A DNA stretch of 64,000 nt from Lentisphaerota bacterium (GTDB lineage Bacteria > Verrucomicrobiota > Lentisphaeria > Victivallales > Victivallaceae), in assembly GCA_015061885.1 (NCBI GenBank), contig SUVS01000009.1, forward strand, positions 1 through 64,000, in the 5' to 3' direction. Positions 54,651 to 63,982 of this stretch are shown here, piece after piece. A program made the position numbers and the translations under genes. Below the pieces are notes generated by a model. That model did not search any database. It saw only the letters and a program-made list of their open reading frames with translations, and was not told the origin of the DNA. Numbering within the stretch: the stretch's first letter is position 1; every line of letters begins with the position of its first letter.

Positions 54651-55202
54651 ATGTTTTGTTATCCGACTGTTGATAATGCTGTATGCGTGGTAGTTGATGT
54701 GCAAGCTAAATTGCTCCCGGCAATGAATGAACCTGAAAGTGTACTCAACCGTACCCAAATGCTGGTAAAAGGCATGAATGAAATGCTTGTTCCGGTAGTT
54801 GTTACCGAACAATATCCGCAGGGACTCGGCAATACCGTTCCTGAACTGGCTGAACTTTTTACTGAAAATACCCCGGTGATAGCCAAAACCAGTTTTTCCT
54901 GTTTCGGCGAAGAAGAATTTGTCAAAGCTATGGATATAGAAAAACGCCCGGTATTGATAATTTGCGGTATAGAGTCGCATGTGTGCGTGGCTCAAACGGC
55001 ACTTGATGCACTCAATGCCGGATACAAGGTTTTTATTGCTTCTGACGCAGTAAATTCGCGTAAGAATTCTGATAAGGAAACAGCTCTGGCATTTCTGCGT
55101 CACGCCGGATGCAATGTAATAAGCTCCGAAGCGATCCTCTTTATGCTGCTCAAGACCGCCAAAAATACCTCATTCAAAGCCGTAAGCAAGCTGGTAAGGT
55201 AA
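54651..55202 (+). CDS. Isochorismatase-family cysteine hydrolase
   Basis: 183 residues with the full family triad: Asp16 (VVDVQAKL), Lys79 (IAKTSF) and Cys112 (GIESHVCV), plus the usual cis-peptide. Members hydrolyse nicotinamide, isochorismate or other small amides. The lack of a long insert suggests a stand-alone YcaC-like enzyme. The start follows AAGGAATG. A small inverted repeat (CGGAATTT/AAATTCCG) lies 24 bp downstream. Confidence 0.9.
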   Translation: MFCYPTVDNAVCVVVDVQAKLLPAMNEPESVLNRTQMLVKGMNEMLVPVVVTEQYPQGLGNTVPELAELFTENTPVIAKTSFSCFGEEEFVKAMDIEKRPVLIICGIESHVCVAQTALDALNAGYKVFIASDAVNSRKNSDKETALAFLRHAGCNVISSEAILFMLLKTAKNTSFKAVSKLVR

Positions 55203-55235
55203 ACTTGAACAAAGGTCTTATCGCTTCGGAATTTA

Positions 55236-55439
55236 TCAAAATTCCGGCGATTCAATGACAAAACTGAAATTGTCGGTAGCGAATAAACCGTTGCCGGGCA
55301 GTTTCAGTTGCAGGATCACCGGCAGGGCAGGAAACGGAAATTGGCAGAATGGCTCCTGTAAAGTACAGCAGGGCTGACGGATTTTTGAGAGATACTTTTC
55401 AGTCTGCCACCTCAAACTAACTTTTTCCGGGCTGTGGTT
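55236..55439 (-). other. Possible protein remnant directly after hcp
   Basis: After the hcp stop, the same frame stays open for 66 codons to a TGA. The residues read like a beta-domain end (ALPVILQLKLPGNGLFATD), but there is no good start codon or ribosome-binding site. It may be the decayed end of a former gene or chance. Nothing else is seen in this gap. Confidence 0.2.
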
Positions 55440-57014
55440 CTACTCTTTGACTTTGTTTTGAATGACCTTTGAAATTGCCTCTGATAACATATTATTTACA
55501 TCATCTGCCGGATTGGTAATGCCTTTTATACCGAACTTTTCCGCCAGAATTGCTGTAACTGCGGGCGAAAGAAATGCCGGCAGAGTCGGCCCCAGCCGGA
55601 GATTTTTGAATCCGAGGTGCAGCAGAGCCAGCAAAACGGCAACCGCTTTCTGCTCATACCAGGCTATATCAAATGACAATGGCAGATCATTTACATCTGC
55701 CAACGCAAAGGCTTCTTTCAGCTTCAGAGCAATAACTGCCAGACTGTAGCAATCGTTGCACTGACCGGCATCAAGCACGCGTGGAATACCATTGATGTCG
55801 CCCAGCGGCAATTTATTGTAACGGTATTTGGCACAGCCGGCAGTCAATATGATCGTATCATCGGGCAGCAGCTTGGCTGTTTCAGTAAAATACTTGCGGA
55901 CGGATTGTCTGCCGTCGCACCCTGCCATTACGATAAAGCGTCTGATCGCTCCGGACTTTACACCTTCGATGATCTTATCGGCAAGGCTCAATACCTGTGC
56001 ATGGGCAAAACCGCCGATAAGTTCGCCCTCTTCCAGCGGTTCGGGCGGTGGACACTTTCGGGCAAGTGCAATGATTTCTGAAAAATCTTTAGCTTGGTTG
56101 TCAACTCTGTCGGCAATGTGTTTCACCCCCGGATAACCTGCCATGCCGGTGGTGAAGATCCGTTCGCGGTAAGACTCCTGTACCGGCGTTATACAGTTTG
56201 TAGTCATCAGTATCGGGCCGTTGAACGACGCAAATTCCCGGTTCTGTAAATGCCATGAATTACCGTAGTTGCCGTACAGATGCGGATATTTTTTCAGCTC
56301 CGGGTAATAGTGTGCCGGGAGCATTTCGCTGTGAGTGTAAATATCAATTCCGGCATCCAGACTCTGCTCTAAAAGTTCTTTCAGATCCCGCAAGTCATGC
56401 CCGGAAACCAGGACCCCCGGACGCGAACCGACACCCAGCCGGACTTTGGATATTCCGGGAGTACCGTAAGTTGAAGTGTTGGCTTTATCCAGCAATGCCA
56501 TGGTTTTAACGGCAATGCCGCCGCACTCCAGAATGGTGTTGAGCAAGGTTTCCGGTGACACATCCATGGCAGTCATTTTCAGAACCTTGAAAATAAATTG
56601 ATAAATTTCGTCATCTTCAAAACCCAGCACCGCCGCATGGTCAGCATAAGCGGCAATGCCCTTGATGCCGTAAGTAAGGAGTTCCCGCAAAGAACGGATA
56701 TCTTCATTTTCCGAAGCGAGCACACCGCAGGGAATATTTTTTTCAGAAACGCCGGAAAACGAGCGGACTTTTCCGATTTGCGAACGCAAACGCTCATCGT
56801 CAAAATTGGCGTTGGTGATGGTCATAAAAAGCGACTGAACTGCCAAAAGACCGTTTTTCCGGTTCGGCTCAACCGTGCACGCCATTATTTTAAGCTGCTG
56901 TAAAAGTTCATCCATCAAGTTGGCAACCTCGGCTTTTTTGCCGCACATACCCTGAACCGAACAACCTTTGTTGCCGCAAGCCTCCTGACACTGAAAACAA
57001 AACATCTTATCCAT
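55440..57014 (-). CDS. hcp: Hybrid-cluster protein (hydroxylamine reductase)
   Basis: 524 residues from the ATG at 57014. The N-terminal Cys set in [22 protein letters not shown] follows the C-x2-C-x8-C-x5-C spacing of the anaerobe-type enzyme that binds a 4Fe-4S cluster. Later Cys, His and Glu residues ([47 protein letters not shown]) form the hybrid cluster site. It detoxifies NO or hydroxylamine in anaerobes. No hcr reductase lies alongside. Confidence 0.92.
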   Translation of the reverse strand: MDKMFCFQCQEACGNKGCSVQGMCGKKAEVANLMDELLQQLKIMACTVEPNRKNGLLAVQSLFMTITNANFDDERLRSQIGKVRSFSGVSEKNIPCGVLASENEDIRSLRELLTYGIKGIAAYADHAAVLGFEDDEIYQFIFKVLKMTAMDVSPETLLNTILECGGIAVKTMALLDKANTSTYGTPGISKVRLGVGSRPGVLVSGHDLRDLKELLEQSLDAGIDIYTHSEMLPAHYYPELKKYPHLYGNYGNSWHLQNREFASFNGPILMTTNCITPVQESYRERIFTTGMAGYPGVKHIADRVDNQAKDFSEIIALARKCPPPEPLEEGELIGGFAHAQVLSLADKIIEGVKSGAIRRFIVMAGCDGRQSVRKYFTETAKLLPDDTIILTAGCAKYRYNKLPLGDINGIPRVLDAGQCNDCYSLAVIALKLKEAFALADVNDLPLSFDIAWYEQKAVAVLLALLHLGFKNLRLGPTLPAFLSPAVTAILAEKFGIKGITNPADDVNNMLSEAISKVIQNKVKE

Positions 57015-57097
57015 TTGCCTAAATCTCTTTCGATGTTCAATAATATTTTTGAGCAACTCAATAACTCTTTTAGCTTTTATACTGACCGGCATTGCCA

Positions 57098-57814
57098 TTA
57101 TTTTGTGCCATGGCAAAATGTTTTATTGTCTTTTAACGTGCTCTGGTGGCACCAGTCGCTGTGGACGATTTTTCCGTTTTCGCTCCATACAAGGAGATAA
57201 ACTTCCGGCTTGCGGTATTGGAATATATGCAGTTCCCGCCCCGGTTGGAAACCGCTATTTTCAAACCACGCAATGGCTTTGATAAATTCAGAATCATTTT
57301 CATCGACAGTTTTCTGCAACACTGCTTTTCCGCACAGCTTTTCATAGTCGGCAATGGTCTGACATTCTCTGACTTTTGCGTAAAACTTGCCACTTACTGC
57401 ATAGGCTGAACTGCAGTCTGTTGCAGTAAAGACGATGGCAACCATCGCATATAGCAAGCCTGAAATCAGCCACTTGTCGATCAATTTCATTTTCTTGAAC
57501 AACTTTGCTTTGTGAACGCCCCATGCGGTCAACAAAGATGTTGCCAAAACAATGCTGCCAATCAGGAGCAGAAGTTTAACCAACTGAATCATCATCCCGC
57601 CGGGATTGGTATAACTAAAATCCCATGATTCCGGTGTATAAAATACACAATGCCGGGTAACATAACCGGCAGGACCATACAAAGTGATTTGAGCTTGATT
57701 TACAAACGATTGAGCAAGAAAAAGCATATACAGCAAAAGCACCCATCCGGCAAACCGAAAAAGCCAACCGGAAAGTTTCTTCAAAAATGCCTTTTGTTTG
57801 TCAGACAGGTTCAT
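57098..57814 (-). CDS. Membrane protein of unknown function (238 aa)
   Basis: Three hydrophobic helices (about 17-38, 75-95 and 112-132) are followed by a soluble C-terminal part (about 135-238) with four Cys. No family is recognised. The start is an ATG near a weak GAAAA site. It lies 83 bp upstream of hcp on the same strand and may be transcribed with it. Base use is like that of its neighbours. Confidence 0.65.
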   Translation of the reverse strand: MNLSDKQKAFLKKLSGWLFRFAGWVLLLYMLFLAQSFVNQAQITLYGPAGYVTRHCVFYTPESWDFSYTNPGGMMIQLVKLLLLIGSIVLATSLLTAWGVHKAKLFKKMKLIDKWLISGLLYAMVAIVFTATDCSSAYAVSGKFYAKVRECQTIADYEKLCGKAVLQKTVDENDSEFIKAIAWFENSGFQPGRELHIFQYRKPEVYLLVWSENGKIVHSDWCHQSTLKDNKTFCHGTK

Positions 57815-57884
57815 TTTTCGCTCTCCGCTTTTATCGCTTTGACGGTCTTGAAAATGCCATGAACTTGTGGCATTTATCCCTAAA

Positions 57885-58898
57885 CTATTTGTCAGAATTG
57901 TGTTGTAAGTAGAATATCATCTTCTGATTTTCAATTTCAGCTCGAAGTTCTTCTTCTGACGGCAAATACAGGAGATATTTGCTGGCAAACAATTGCTCGC
58001 TTCCGTGCATAACGGAATACCGGGCAATATCTTCATCAGTATCAGCACACAACAAGATGCCTAATGTCGGATTATCTCCTTCGCCTCTTATTTTTTCATC
58101 ATACATCCGTATGTACATATCCATTTGCCCCACATCCTGATGAGTAATTGCAGATGTTTTTAAATCAATCAACACAAAGCATTTCAGAATGTAATTGTAG
58201 AAAACAAGATCTATTGAATAGGTGTTCTTTTCTGTAACAATTCTTTTTTGCCGAGCCACAAAAGCATAGCCTTTTCCCAATTCCATCAGGAATTTTTGCA
58301 AGTTGTTTATAATACAGCTTTCCAATTGAGTTTCAAGATAATCACAGTTTTGCGACATTCCAAGAAATTCTGCAACAACGGGATTTTTTATAAATTCCAG
58401 CTTGTCTGTTTGATAATCTGCTGTCAAGGTTTCCATTTCTGCCTTGACAGCATCCGGAGTATTGGTTTGCAGCAGACGATAATAATATTGAGAGGATATA
58501 TTACGCTGCAAAGTTTTTACTGACCATGCTTCCGCGGCTGCTTCTGCAGCATACCACTGTCGGGCAGTCTCATCATTGACTTGCAACAGTATCCGGAAAT
58601 GAGTCCAGGACAATCTTTCCAATTGTGGACTTGCCGAGTCCACAATTTGCGGAAAGTATTTGTAGAAACGGAGAAACTTGTATAAAGTGCTGCGGTCAAA
58701 GCCTTTGCCGTATAGCTCTGTTAATTTGTCTGCTAGATTGCAGATGATTTTTGAACCATATTCTGCCCGTTCTTCGCCCGCAAGTTCTTCTTTCGCGATT
58801 CGCTTACCCAGCAGCCAATTACGCTTGACTAAAGCAAAATTCACTGCTTTGTATGCATAATCTCTGGCTGTGTCGATAATAATTTGGGCATCTTGCAA
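57885..58898 (-). CDS. DUF1016 PD-(D/E)xK nuclease-family protein
   Basis: 337 residues. The N-terminal DUF1016 helical domain (about 1-160: VKRNWLLGKRIAKEE, YGSKIICNLADKL, FDRSTLYKFLRFYKYFP) precedes a PD-(D/E)xK fold with SIDLVFYNYILKCFVLIDLKT and the helix HQDVGQMDMY. Such proteins are often linked to restriction or genome defence. The start is a problem: 58898 is a TTG without a ribosome-binding site. A better ATG at 58959 opens MKKSVIISGNEIEYIK in another frame, so an N-terminal frameshift is possible. Confidence 0.8.
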   Translation of the reverse strand: MQDAQIIIDTARDYAYKAVNFALVKRNWLLGKRIAKEELAGEERAEYGSKIICNLADKLTELYGKGFDRSTLYKFLRFYKYFPQIVDSASPQLERLSWTHFRILLQVNDETARQWYAAEAAAEAWSVKTLQRNISSQYYYRLLQTNTPDAVKAEMETLTADYQTDKLEFIKNPVVAEFLGMSQNCDYLETQLESCIINNLQKFLMELGKGYAFVARQKRIVTEKNTYSIDLVFYNYILKCFVLIDLKTSAITHQDVGQMDMYIRMYDEKIRGEGDNPTLGILLCADTDEDIARYSVMHGSEQLFASKYLLYLPSEEELRAEIENQKMIFYLQHNSDK

Positions 58899-59059
58899 AA
58901 GATTTTCTGACTTTAATATATTCTATTTCATTGCCGCTTATTATTACTGATTTTTTCATGAAAACCCCATTCAGATTTACATGTTCAGCTGTAATATATC
59001 ACGATTCTGTTTGCTTTACAATTGCCAGTTGTTTTAATAATGCTTTTTTTCTCTTTGAA

Positions 59060-59428
59060 TCAGTCATTATCGGAATAATGTTCTTTTTGGGCTTTGATTT
59101 TACATGACGGACAATGGTAAATTCGAATACCGCAACTCGCGTCTTTTCTGATGTCCAGACATTTGATTTTTCTTCCGCACAGCGGACAATACTGAAAGCG
59201 TTCAAACAAAAACGCCGTACCGAATATTCCGCATATAATAATCAGAAGAAAAACAATAAAGTTAAACTTGCAAAACGCGTACCCAAACGCCCCGGCTATC
59301 CATAAAAGCACCAAAACTATTGCACCCCATCTTTCCCGTTTCAGCCGGTAGCGGGTCAATTCTGACGAATAAGCATAATCCGGCAGAGGCTCCTGACGCA
59401 ATGATTTGGGTTTCCCGGAGAGTTTCAT
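59060..59428 (-). CDS. Small membrane protein with C-terminal zinc ribbon
   Basis: 122 residues. Two adjacent hydrophobic helices (about 35-53 and 55-75) are followed by a zinc-ribbon-like pair: CPLCGRKIKC and CPSCK. No family is known to me. The start lies 17 bp after the metallo-beta-lactamase-fold gene, so the two are probably co-transcribed. Confidence 0.65.
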   Translation of the reverse strand: MKLSGKPKSLRQEPLPDYAYSSELTRYRLKRERWGAIVLVLLWIAGAFGYAFCKFNFIVFLLIIICGIFGTAFLFERFQYCPLCGRKIKCLDIRKDASCGIRIYHCPSCKIKAQKEHYSDND

Positions 59429-59445
59429 TTTTTCCGCTTTCGATT

Positions 59446-60672
59446 TTACTCCTGACAGGCAAACTGGTATTCACCTTTTATGGTCATGGATTCATCGGCG
59501 GCATCTATACATGTTACGCGGTATTCTTTACCGCCGGCGGGCACGGTTATTACCACATGACAACCCTTGCCGAAAGTTTCCGGAGCAATATATTGCAAAT
59601 AATCTTTGCCCTGTGCCGCCTCTATGCGTGAATCGGCAAAAACACAGGGGAAAACGGTGCGGGCTCCGGGGTAATTTTTCCGGTCGCAGATACGCTCCAG
59701 AGCATCTTCCGAAACTTCGCGGGTATTGGAAATATTTGCCACCCATACCCGTGGAGCCAGAGCCGCAACAAGTTTATCGCTCATATTGCGGAAGCCGTGA
59801 TGGTTGATCTTGGCAACATCCACTTGGAAAAGTTCTTCTGCCAGAGCGTCATCAATATTTATTTTTCCGCCGTCAGTTCCGGTAATCGGGGCATCATCCC
59901 AATCGCCGCCGGTAAAAAATGTGAAGTCCCCGTAAGTTAAAATAAAGCCGGTACTCATGCCGTTTTCGTTGAAAATATCAGTATGTTTGGCTTCTTCGGC
60001 ATAAACATCTTTTATGGTGCCATCCTGCCGGAAGATTCTGCCGTTGGCAATAAAATTATGCACCTTGAAATCCGGGAAATCAGCTGGAGCATACCGCAAA
60101 ATAAACTGGTCGTCAGCCCCGAGGCGGAATTTCTCATTTTTAAGGCCGTCGCGTTGCCGGAGAGCATCATAAATCCGGTGCATGTGTTCGTGGCAGTGTT
60201 CAAGGTCTTGAGCCTTCCGCTCGCCGGTTCCCGGCCAATCCCGGTCAACGGCGGTATCAAAAGCCAACGCTTCCGCCGCCAGAGCAAAGCCGCTGCGGTA
60301 ACAGCCGGGGAGCCGGTCGCCGTCATCTTTTATGCACTGCCAATGCGGTGTTCCGCAATGGTCGCAGTGAAAATGACTCAAATACATATAGTCGATCAAC
60401 GGTTTGCCGTTACGTATAGCGGCATTTTCCGGCAGAACCCGCTGAGCATAGCGGGCAATCCAATCCCCCGCCAGCCGTTCCGGCCCCGGCACCACCGGCA
60501 CAGCGTATTGCCAGCGGGTGAGGGCGGGGTAATCGCCGCAATCATTGAGCATGGTAGTACCATCGGGGAAAATAAACAATATTGATTCAGCCACACCGGT
60601 ATGAATAAAATGAATTTGCAGTTCGCCCTTACGCCATTTTTGCCAGTTTTTTTCAAAAAGTTCTTTTTTCAT
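59446..60672 (-). CDS. Metallo-beta-lactamase-fold hydrolase
   Basis: 408 residues. The metal-binding motif LSHFHCDHCG, the Asp in FFTGGDWDD and the His in KINHHGF fit the metallo-beta-lactamase fold, closest to the ComEC-like/MBL group. No membrane segments are seen. Its ATG overlaps the stop of the upstream gene by 4 bp. The substrate is unknown. Confidence 0.8.
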   Translation of the reverse strand: MKKELFEKNWQKWRKGELQIHFIHTGVAESILFIFPDGTTMLNDCGDYPALTRWQYAVPVVPGPERLAGDWIARYAQRVLPENAAIRNGKPLIDYMYLSHFHCDHCGTPHWQCIKDDGDRLPGCYRSGFALAAEALAFDTAVDRDWPGTGERKAQDLEHCHEHMHRIYDALRQRDGLKNEKFRLGADDQFILRYAPADFPDFKVHNFIANGRIFRQDGTIKDVYAEEAKHTDIFNENGMSTGFILTYGDFTFFTGGDWDDAPITGTDGGKINIDDALAEELFQVDVAKINHHGFRNMSDKLVAALAPRVWVANISNTREVSEDALERICDRKNYPGARTVFPCVFADSRIEAAQGKDYLQYIAPETFGKGCHVVITVPAGGKEYRVTCIDAADESMTIKGEYQFACQE

Positions 60673-61349
60673 TTTTTCTGTGGTTCCTTCCTGAATGAAT
60701 ATTTGTCACGAAAACCGTGAGCCCATGCTTTATCTTTATCGCTGATGTTATCAGGCGGTGTCGGATTTTCAGCCATTTCATTAAAAATATACCGTTCCAA
60801 CTCCTGAAAGACCGATACCGCATCAAACAATTTATAAAATTGCAGTTTCTGTAATGCCGGATTAAAATCAAGAAGCAACTTTTTACCATGCGTTTTACTG
60901 TTGGCAACATCGGCATCGCAAGGTAGTTCCCAATATAAATGCAGTATCGGAGTTTTATATTGGATGTTGAACTGTTTATATTTTGCCGACGAAGTCGAGT
61001 TGAACAATTTATAAACAGCATCTGTCTGCCAGATGTTCCATTTATTTGCCGGAACAGTCTGATTATAAGCAGCAATATATTCATCATACGAAAAACTGTA
61101 TGAATCATCTTTTTTCCAATAAGGGAAAATATTGCCGCAAAAAATAATCATTCCGAACTCTATCAGGGCCAGTCTCCGGCATGGGATCCGGGTCGTATCC
61201 ATCCATGGTTCAAAACCTGCGGGACAATCTTTGAACCACGGATCATTAGGGGTAATAGTGATTTGCTGCTGCTGCCGCAACCAGATCGCCGGATCTGCCG
61301 GATCGGACAAACCATCATAAAAATCCCGGAATTTACTGATGATACGCAT
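60669..61349 (-). CDS. Conserved hypothetical protein (ISKF-DFYDG family)
   Basis: 226 residues from the ATG at 61349 behind AAGG. The opening MRIISKFRDFYDG and the closing GFRDKYSFRKEP recall a conserved hypothetical family seen in many bacteria and some phages, of unknown function. Several Cys residues (CPAGF, IPCRR, IIFCGN) could bind metal. It is translationally coupled (4-bp overlap) to the metallo-beta-lactamase-fold gene. Confidence 0.65.
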   Translation of the reverse strand: MRIISKFRDFYDGLSDPADPAIWLRQQQQITITPNDPWFKDCPAGFEPWMDTTRIPCRRLALIEFGMIIFCGNIFPYWKKDDSYSFSYDEYIAAYNQTVPANKWNIWQTDAVYKLFNSTSSAKYKQFNIQYKTPILHLYWELPCDADVANSKTHGKKLLLDFNPALQKLQFYKLFDAVSVFQELERYIFNEMAENPTPPDNISDKDKAWAHGFRDKYSFRKEPQKK

Positions 61350-61620
61350 AACCAAACCTTAAATACAGTAATAAAATCCTGACGGTTATAATGTATCATA
61401 AACCGGTATGATTGCAAATCATCAAATCAAAAAACACCTCGCTGAAATTGATTTTTGCACTTCGGGAAAGTAGCATTGCAAAAGAAAAAATCGTTCTGAT
61501 TATACTCGCGGGCATGGAAGATTGGGCAAAAAAATACTTTATTCAGCCTCCGGTACACTGATTATTGGTTTCAAATTTTACTGCCGCTATGACAGTTTAG
61601 ACTTGGATAACCTGATATTT

Positions 61621-62214
61621 TCAGCAATCATCCTTGATTTGTCTGATTCGTTCCCGGAGTTTGTTTTTTGCTCTGGAAAGTTGGGATTTTACCGTGCCGA
61701 CTGAACAATTCAAACACACTGCTATTTGATTATAGCTTAATCCTGTCATCCGCAGTTTTACCACTAAACGGTATTTGGGTGGCAAATTATTTATTTCGCG
61801 GATAAAATTTTTTCTGACTTGGTCATCATTGCAGTGTTCCTCTGTGCCAAATAAAACACTATTCAGCCGTTCCTGATCGGTTCGATCTTCCAGAAATACG
61901 GTTTTTCTTTTGTAACTGCTTTTATTAAAAGAGTTTGCCTGATTGATGACGATCCGGCAGAGCCATGTTGATATGCTGGCTTCGCCGCGAAAGTTATCCA
62001 ACGCTTTATAAGCCTTGATCAAAGATTCCTGAACGACATCTTCTGCATCATGACTGGATTTTAAGATGAGCCGCGCAATAGCTTGAAGTTGCGGCATATA
62101 ATATCGTGCAATATGATCGAAAGCATCTTTTTTACCGGTCGCAAATTCTTTGAGGTATTGTTGGATTTTTTCATTGGGGGTGCTGTATTCCCGGATGTCA
62201 AATTTTTTCCGCAT
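61621..62214 (-). CDS. ECF-type RNA polymerase sigma factor
   Basis: 197 residues. Region 2 (about 35-100) shows IARLILKSSHDAEDVVQESLIKAYKALDNFRGEASISTWL. Region 4 (about 140-190) has LPPKYRLVVKLRMTGLSYNQIAVCLNCSVGTVKSQLSRAK with its helix-turn-helix. No anti-sigma gene is adjacent; the 271-bp gap downstream (61350-61620) shows nothing supportable. Targets are unknown. Confidence 0.92.
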   Translation of the reverse strand: MRKKFDIREYSTPNEKIQQYLKEFATGKKDAFDHIARYYMPQLQAIARLILKSSHDAEDVVQESLIKAYKALDNFRGEASISTWLCRIVINQANSFNKSSYKRKTVFLEDRTDQERLNSVLFGTEEHCNDDQVRKNFIREINNLPPKYRLVVKLRMTGLSYNQIAVCLNCSVGTVKSQLSRAKNKLRERIRQIKDDC

Positions 62215-62304
62215 AAAAACCTGCCCTGTTGATATTATGAATATTAAGTTTTTTAATGCATTGTAATCTTAATTTAACTTATTTAAAATAAAAATCAAGT
62301 ATTT

Positions 62305-62333
62305 TTGACGGTTTTTTGTGCTTTTTTTATATA
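62305..62333 (+). promoter_or_regulatory. Promoter-like sequence in the gap before tig
   Basis: TTGACG (62305-62310), a 17-bp spacer and TATATA (62328-62333). It precedes the small reading frame at 62368. The opposite strand also carries TTGACA (62347-62352) facing the sigma factor gene. Confidence 0.4.
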
Positions 62334-62367
62334 AAATTACTGAATTTGTCAAGATAAAAAGAGTGTT

Positions 62368-62463
62368 ATGATGGCGTGTTTTATGAAAAACATACTCATC
62401 GGTACAAGTTTATTACGAATACCGCGTGATTCCTCAAAGAAGATGAAAGAGATGATTTTATAG
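62368..62463 (+). CDS. Possible 31-aa small protein
   Basis: An ATG pair (62368, 62371) follows AAAAAGAG at a workable distance and a promoter-like sequence. The 31 codons include KNILIGTSLLRIPRD and end in a Lys/Met-rich stretch. It could be a real small protein or the start of a decayed regulator. The rest of the 460-bp gap 62215-62674 holds two promoters and no other gene. Confidence 0.3.
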   Translation: MMACFMKNILIGTSLLRIPRDSSKKMKEMIL

Positions 62464-62556
62464 AAATATTTTTTTTATTACGGCTCGTGCGAAGAGCATT
62501 TAACAATGATTTTACTCCGGCAAATCGTATTTTGCATGAAAAAAAATTCTATATAT

Positions 62557-62585
62557 TTGAAAATTATCAGGAATTGTGCTATATT
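62557..62585 (+). promoter_or_regulatory. Promoter of tig
   Basis: TTGAAA (62557-62562), an ideal 17-bp spacer ending in TGC, then TATATT (62580-62585). The leader to the ATG at 62675 is about 83 nt. Confidence 0.65.
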
Positions 62586-62674
62586 AACTAATTCATACTG
62601 CATTGAGCTTTTGCAGTGTGTCAGATATGGAAAAAAACCGTTTTAACAAATAAGAAGAAAGCGAGATTGAGAAA

Positions 62675-63982
62675 ATGGCCAAGCAGACTCTTTCACAGGC
62701 TCTGGAACTGGTGGTGCGTGAAGATGGCGCACTGTGCAGAAATTGCGACTTTACCGTCGCCGCTGACCGTATGAAGTCCGAAACCAGCATCGCCGCCCAG
62801 GCGTTTGCCAACTATGTTGCCGTGCCCGGTTTCCGCCGCGGCAAAGCCCCCGAAGCTATGATCGTAAAACGCTTTGAAGGCGACCTCAAAGACGAACTCA
62901 AGCGTCGTTTTATGGCTGCCGCTTTTGAACGCCTTTCAGATGGCGAAAAGCTGGAAGTCGTCTATTGCCGTATGCCCGAAGAAAGTGCTTTGGAACTGGG
63001 CAAGGAGTACAAGTTTACTCTGCGTATCGACCTGGCTCCCCAGATCGCTGATTTTGAATACAAAGGTCTGGAAGTCGATGTGCCTGCCGCTGAAGTTGAC
63101 GAAAAAGAACTCAACGACCGCGTTGAACAGTATCGCAAGATGTATGCTGAATTTGCAGAAGTCAGCGAACCCGCCGCCAAAGAAGATATGCTCAAGGTCG
63201 ATTACACCTCTGACTTTGAACTGCCCGAAGATGCTTCTGCCAGTTTGACCCGTCAGGTCAAAGCCGATGCCACTTTCCTGTGGCTGGCTGAACCGGAATA
63301 TCTCCCCGGCTGTGTAGCTGCTCTGACCGGTGCCGAAGCCGGTAAGGAATACACCTTTGACAGTGTTTATCCGGCAGATTACCGCGAAGCCGCTCTGGCC
63401 GGCAAAACCGTCAAATACACCGTCAAGGTCGTCAATGTCCAGCGTCGCAAGGATCTCTCCGACGATGAATTGGCCGCCAAACTGCGTTTGGACAATATCG
63501 ACAAGCTCCGTGATATGCTCAAGAGCGGTTTGCAGGCTGAAGCCGAAGGCAAACGCCGCGATGCTGTCCGCACTGCTGTTTACGAAAAAATCTCTGCCGC
63601 AGTCGGCGAATTCGAGTTGCCTCCCGGTCTGTTGGAAGCCGAAACTGACGAAGCATTGCAGCGTAAAGCCCAGGCAACTGTAAAGAACGAAGCCGATGCC
63701 GAAGAATTCAAGAAGAATCTGGAAGAAAATCGTGCCGCCGCCAAAGTCGAAGCCAGTGCCAAACTGCGTCGTGAACTGGTTTTCCGCAAGATAGCCAAGG
63801 CTGAAAACATCACCGTAACCGCCGCAGAAGTCGATCGCGAAATCGAAATGATGAGCCGTTACTATCGCAAAAAGCCCGCTGAACTGCGTTCCATCATGGA
63901 AAAGAACGGGGCCATCGAAGCATTGCAGAGCGAAATCCTCAACAACAAAGTCTGGGACTTCGTTGCCGACTCTGTGAAATAA
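62675..63982 (+). CDS. tig: Trigger factor chaperone
   Basis: It binds the ribosome exit tunnel and shields new chains. 435 residues, normal length. The ribosome-docking signature GFRRGKAP is at about 52-59. A degenerate FKBP-type prolyl isomerase domain (about 160-250) includes LTGAEAGKEYTFDSVYPADY and LAGKTVKYTVKVVNV. The long helical C-terminal arms follow. Codon use is biased towards C-ending codons (AAC, GAC, CGC), unlike the neighbours, as expected for a highly expressed gene. Confidence 0.93.
   Translation: MAKQTLSQALELVVREDGALCRNCDFTVAADRMKSETSIAAQAFANYVAVPGFRRGKAPEAMIVKRFEGDLKDELKRRFMAAAFERLSDGEKLEVVYCRMPEESALELGKEYKFTLRIDLAPQIADFEYKGLEVDVPAAEVDEKELNDRVEQYRKMYAEFAEVSEPAAKEDMLKVDYTSDFELPEDASASLTRQVKADATFLWLAEPEYLPGCVAALTGAEAGKEYTFDSVYPADYREAALAGKTVKYTVKVVNVQRRKDLSDDELAAKLRLDNIDKLRDMLKSGLQAEAEGKRRDAVRTAVYEKISAAVGEFELPPGLLEAETDEALQRKAQATVKNEADAEEFKKNLEENRAAAKVEASAKLRRELVFRKIAKAENITVTAAEVDREIEMMSRYYRKKPAELRSIMEKNGAIEALQSEILNNKVWDFVADSVK

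Noticed and set aside
58999-59065. A 22-codon frame starting inside the stop region of the zinc-ribbon gene (ATGACTGA)
   Set aside because: Too short, no ribosome-binding site beyond coupling, and no recognisable sequence.
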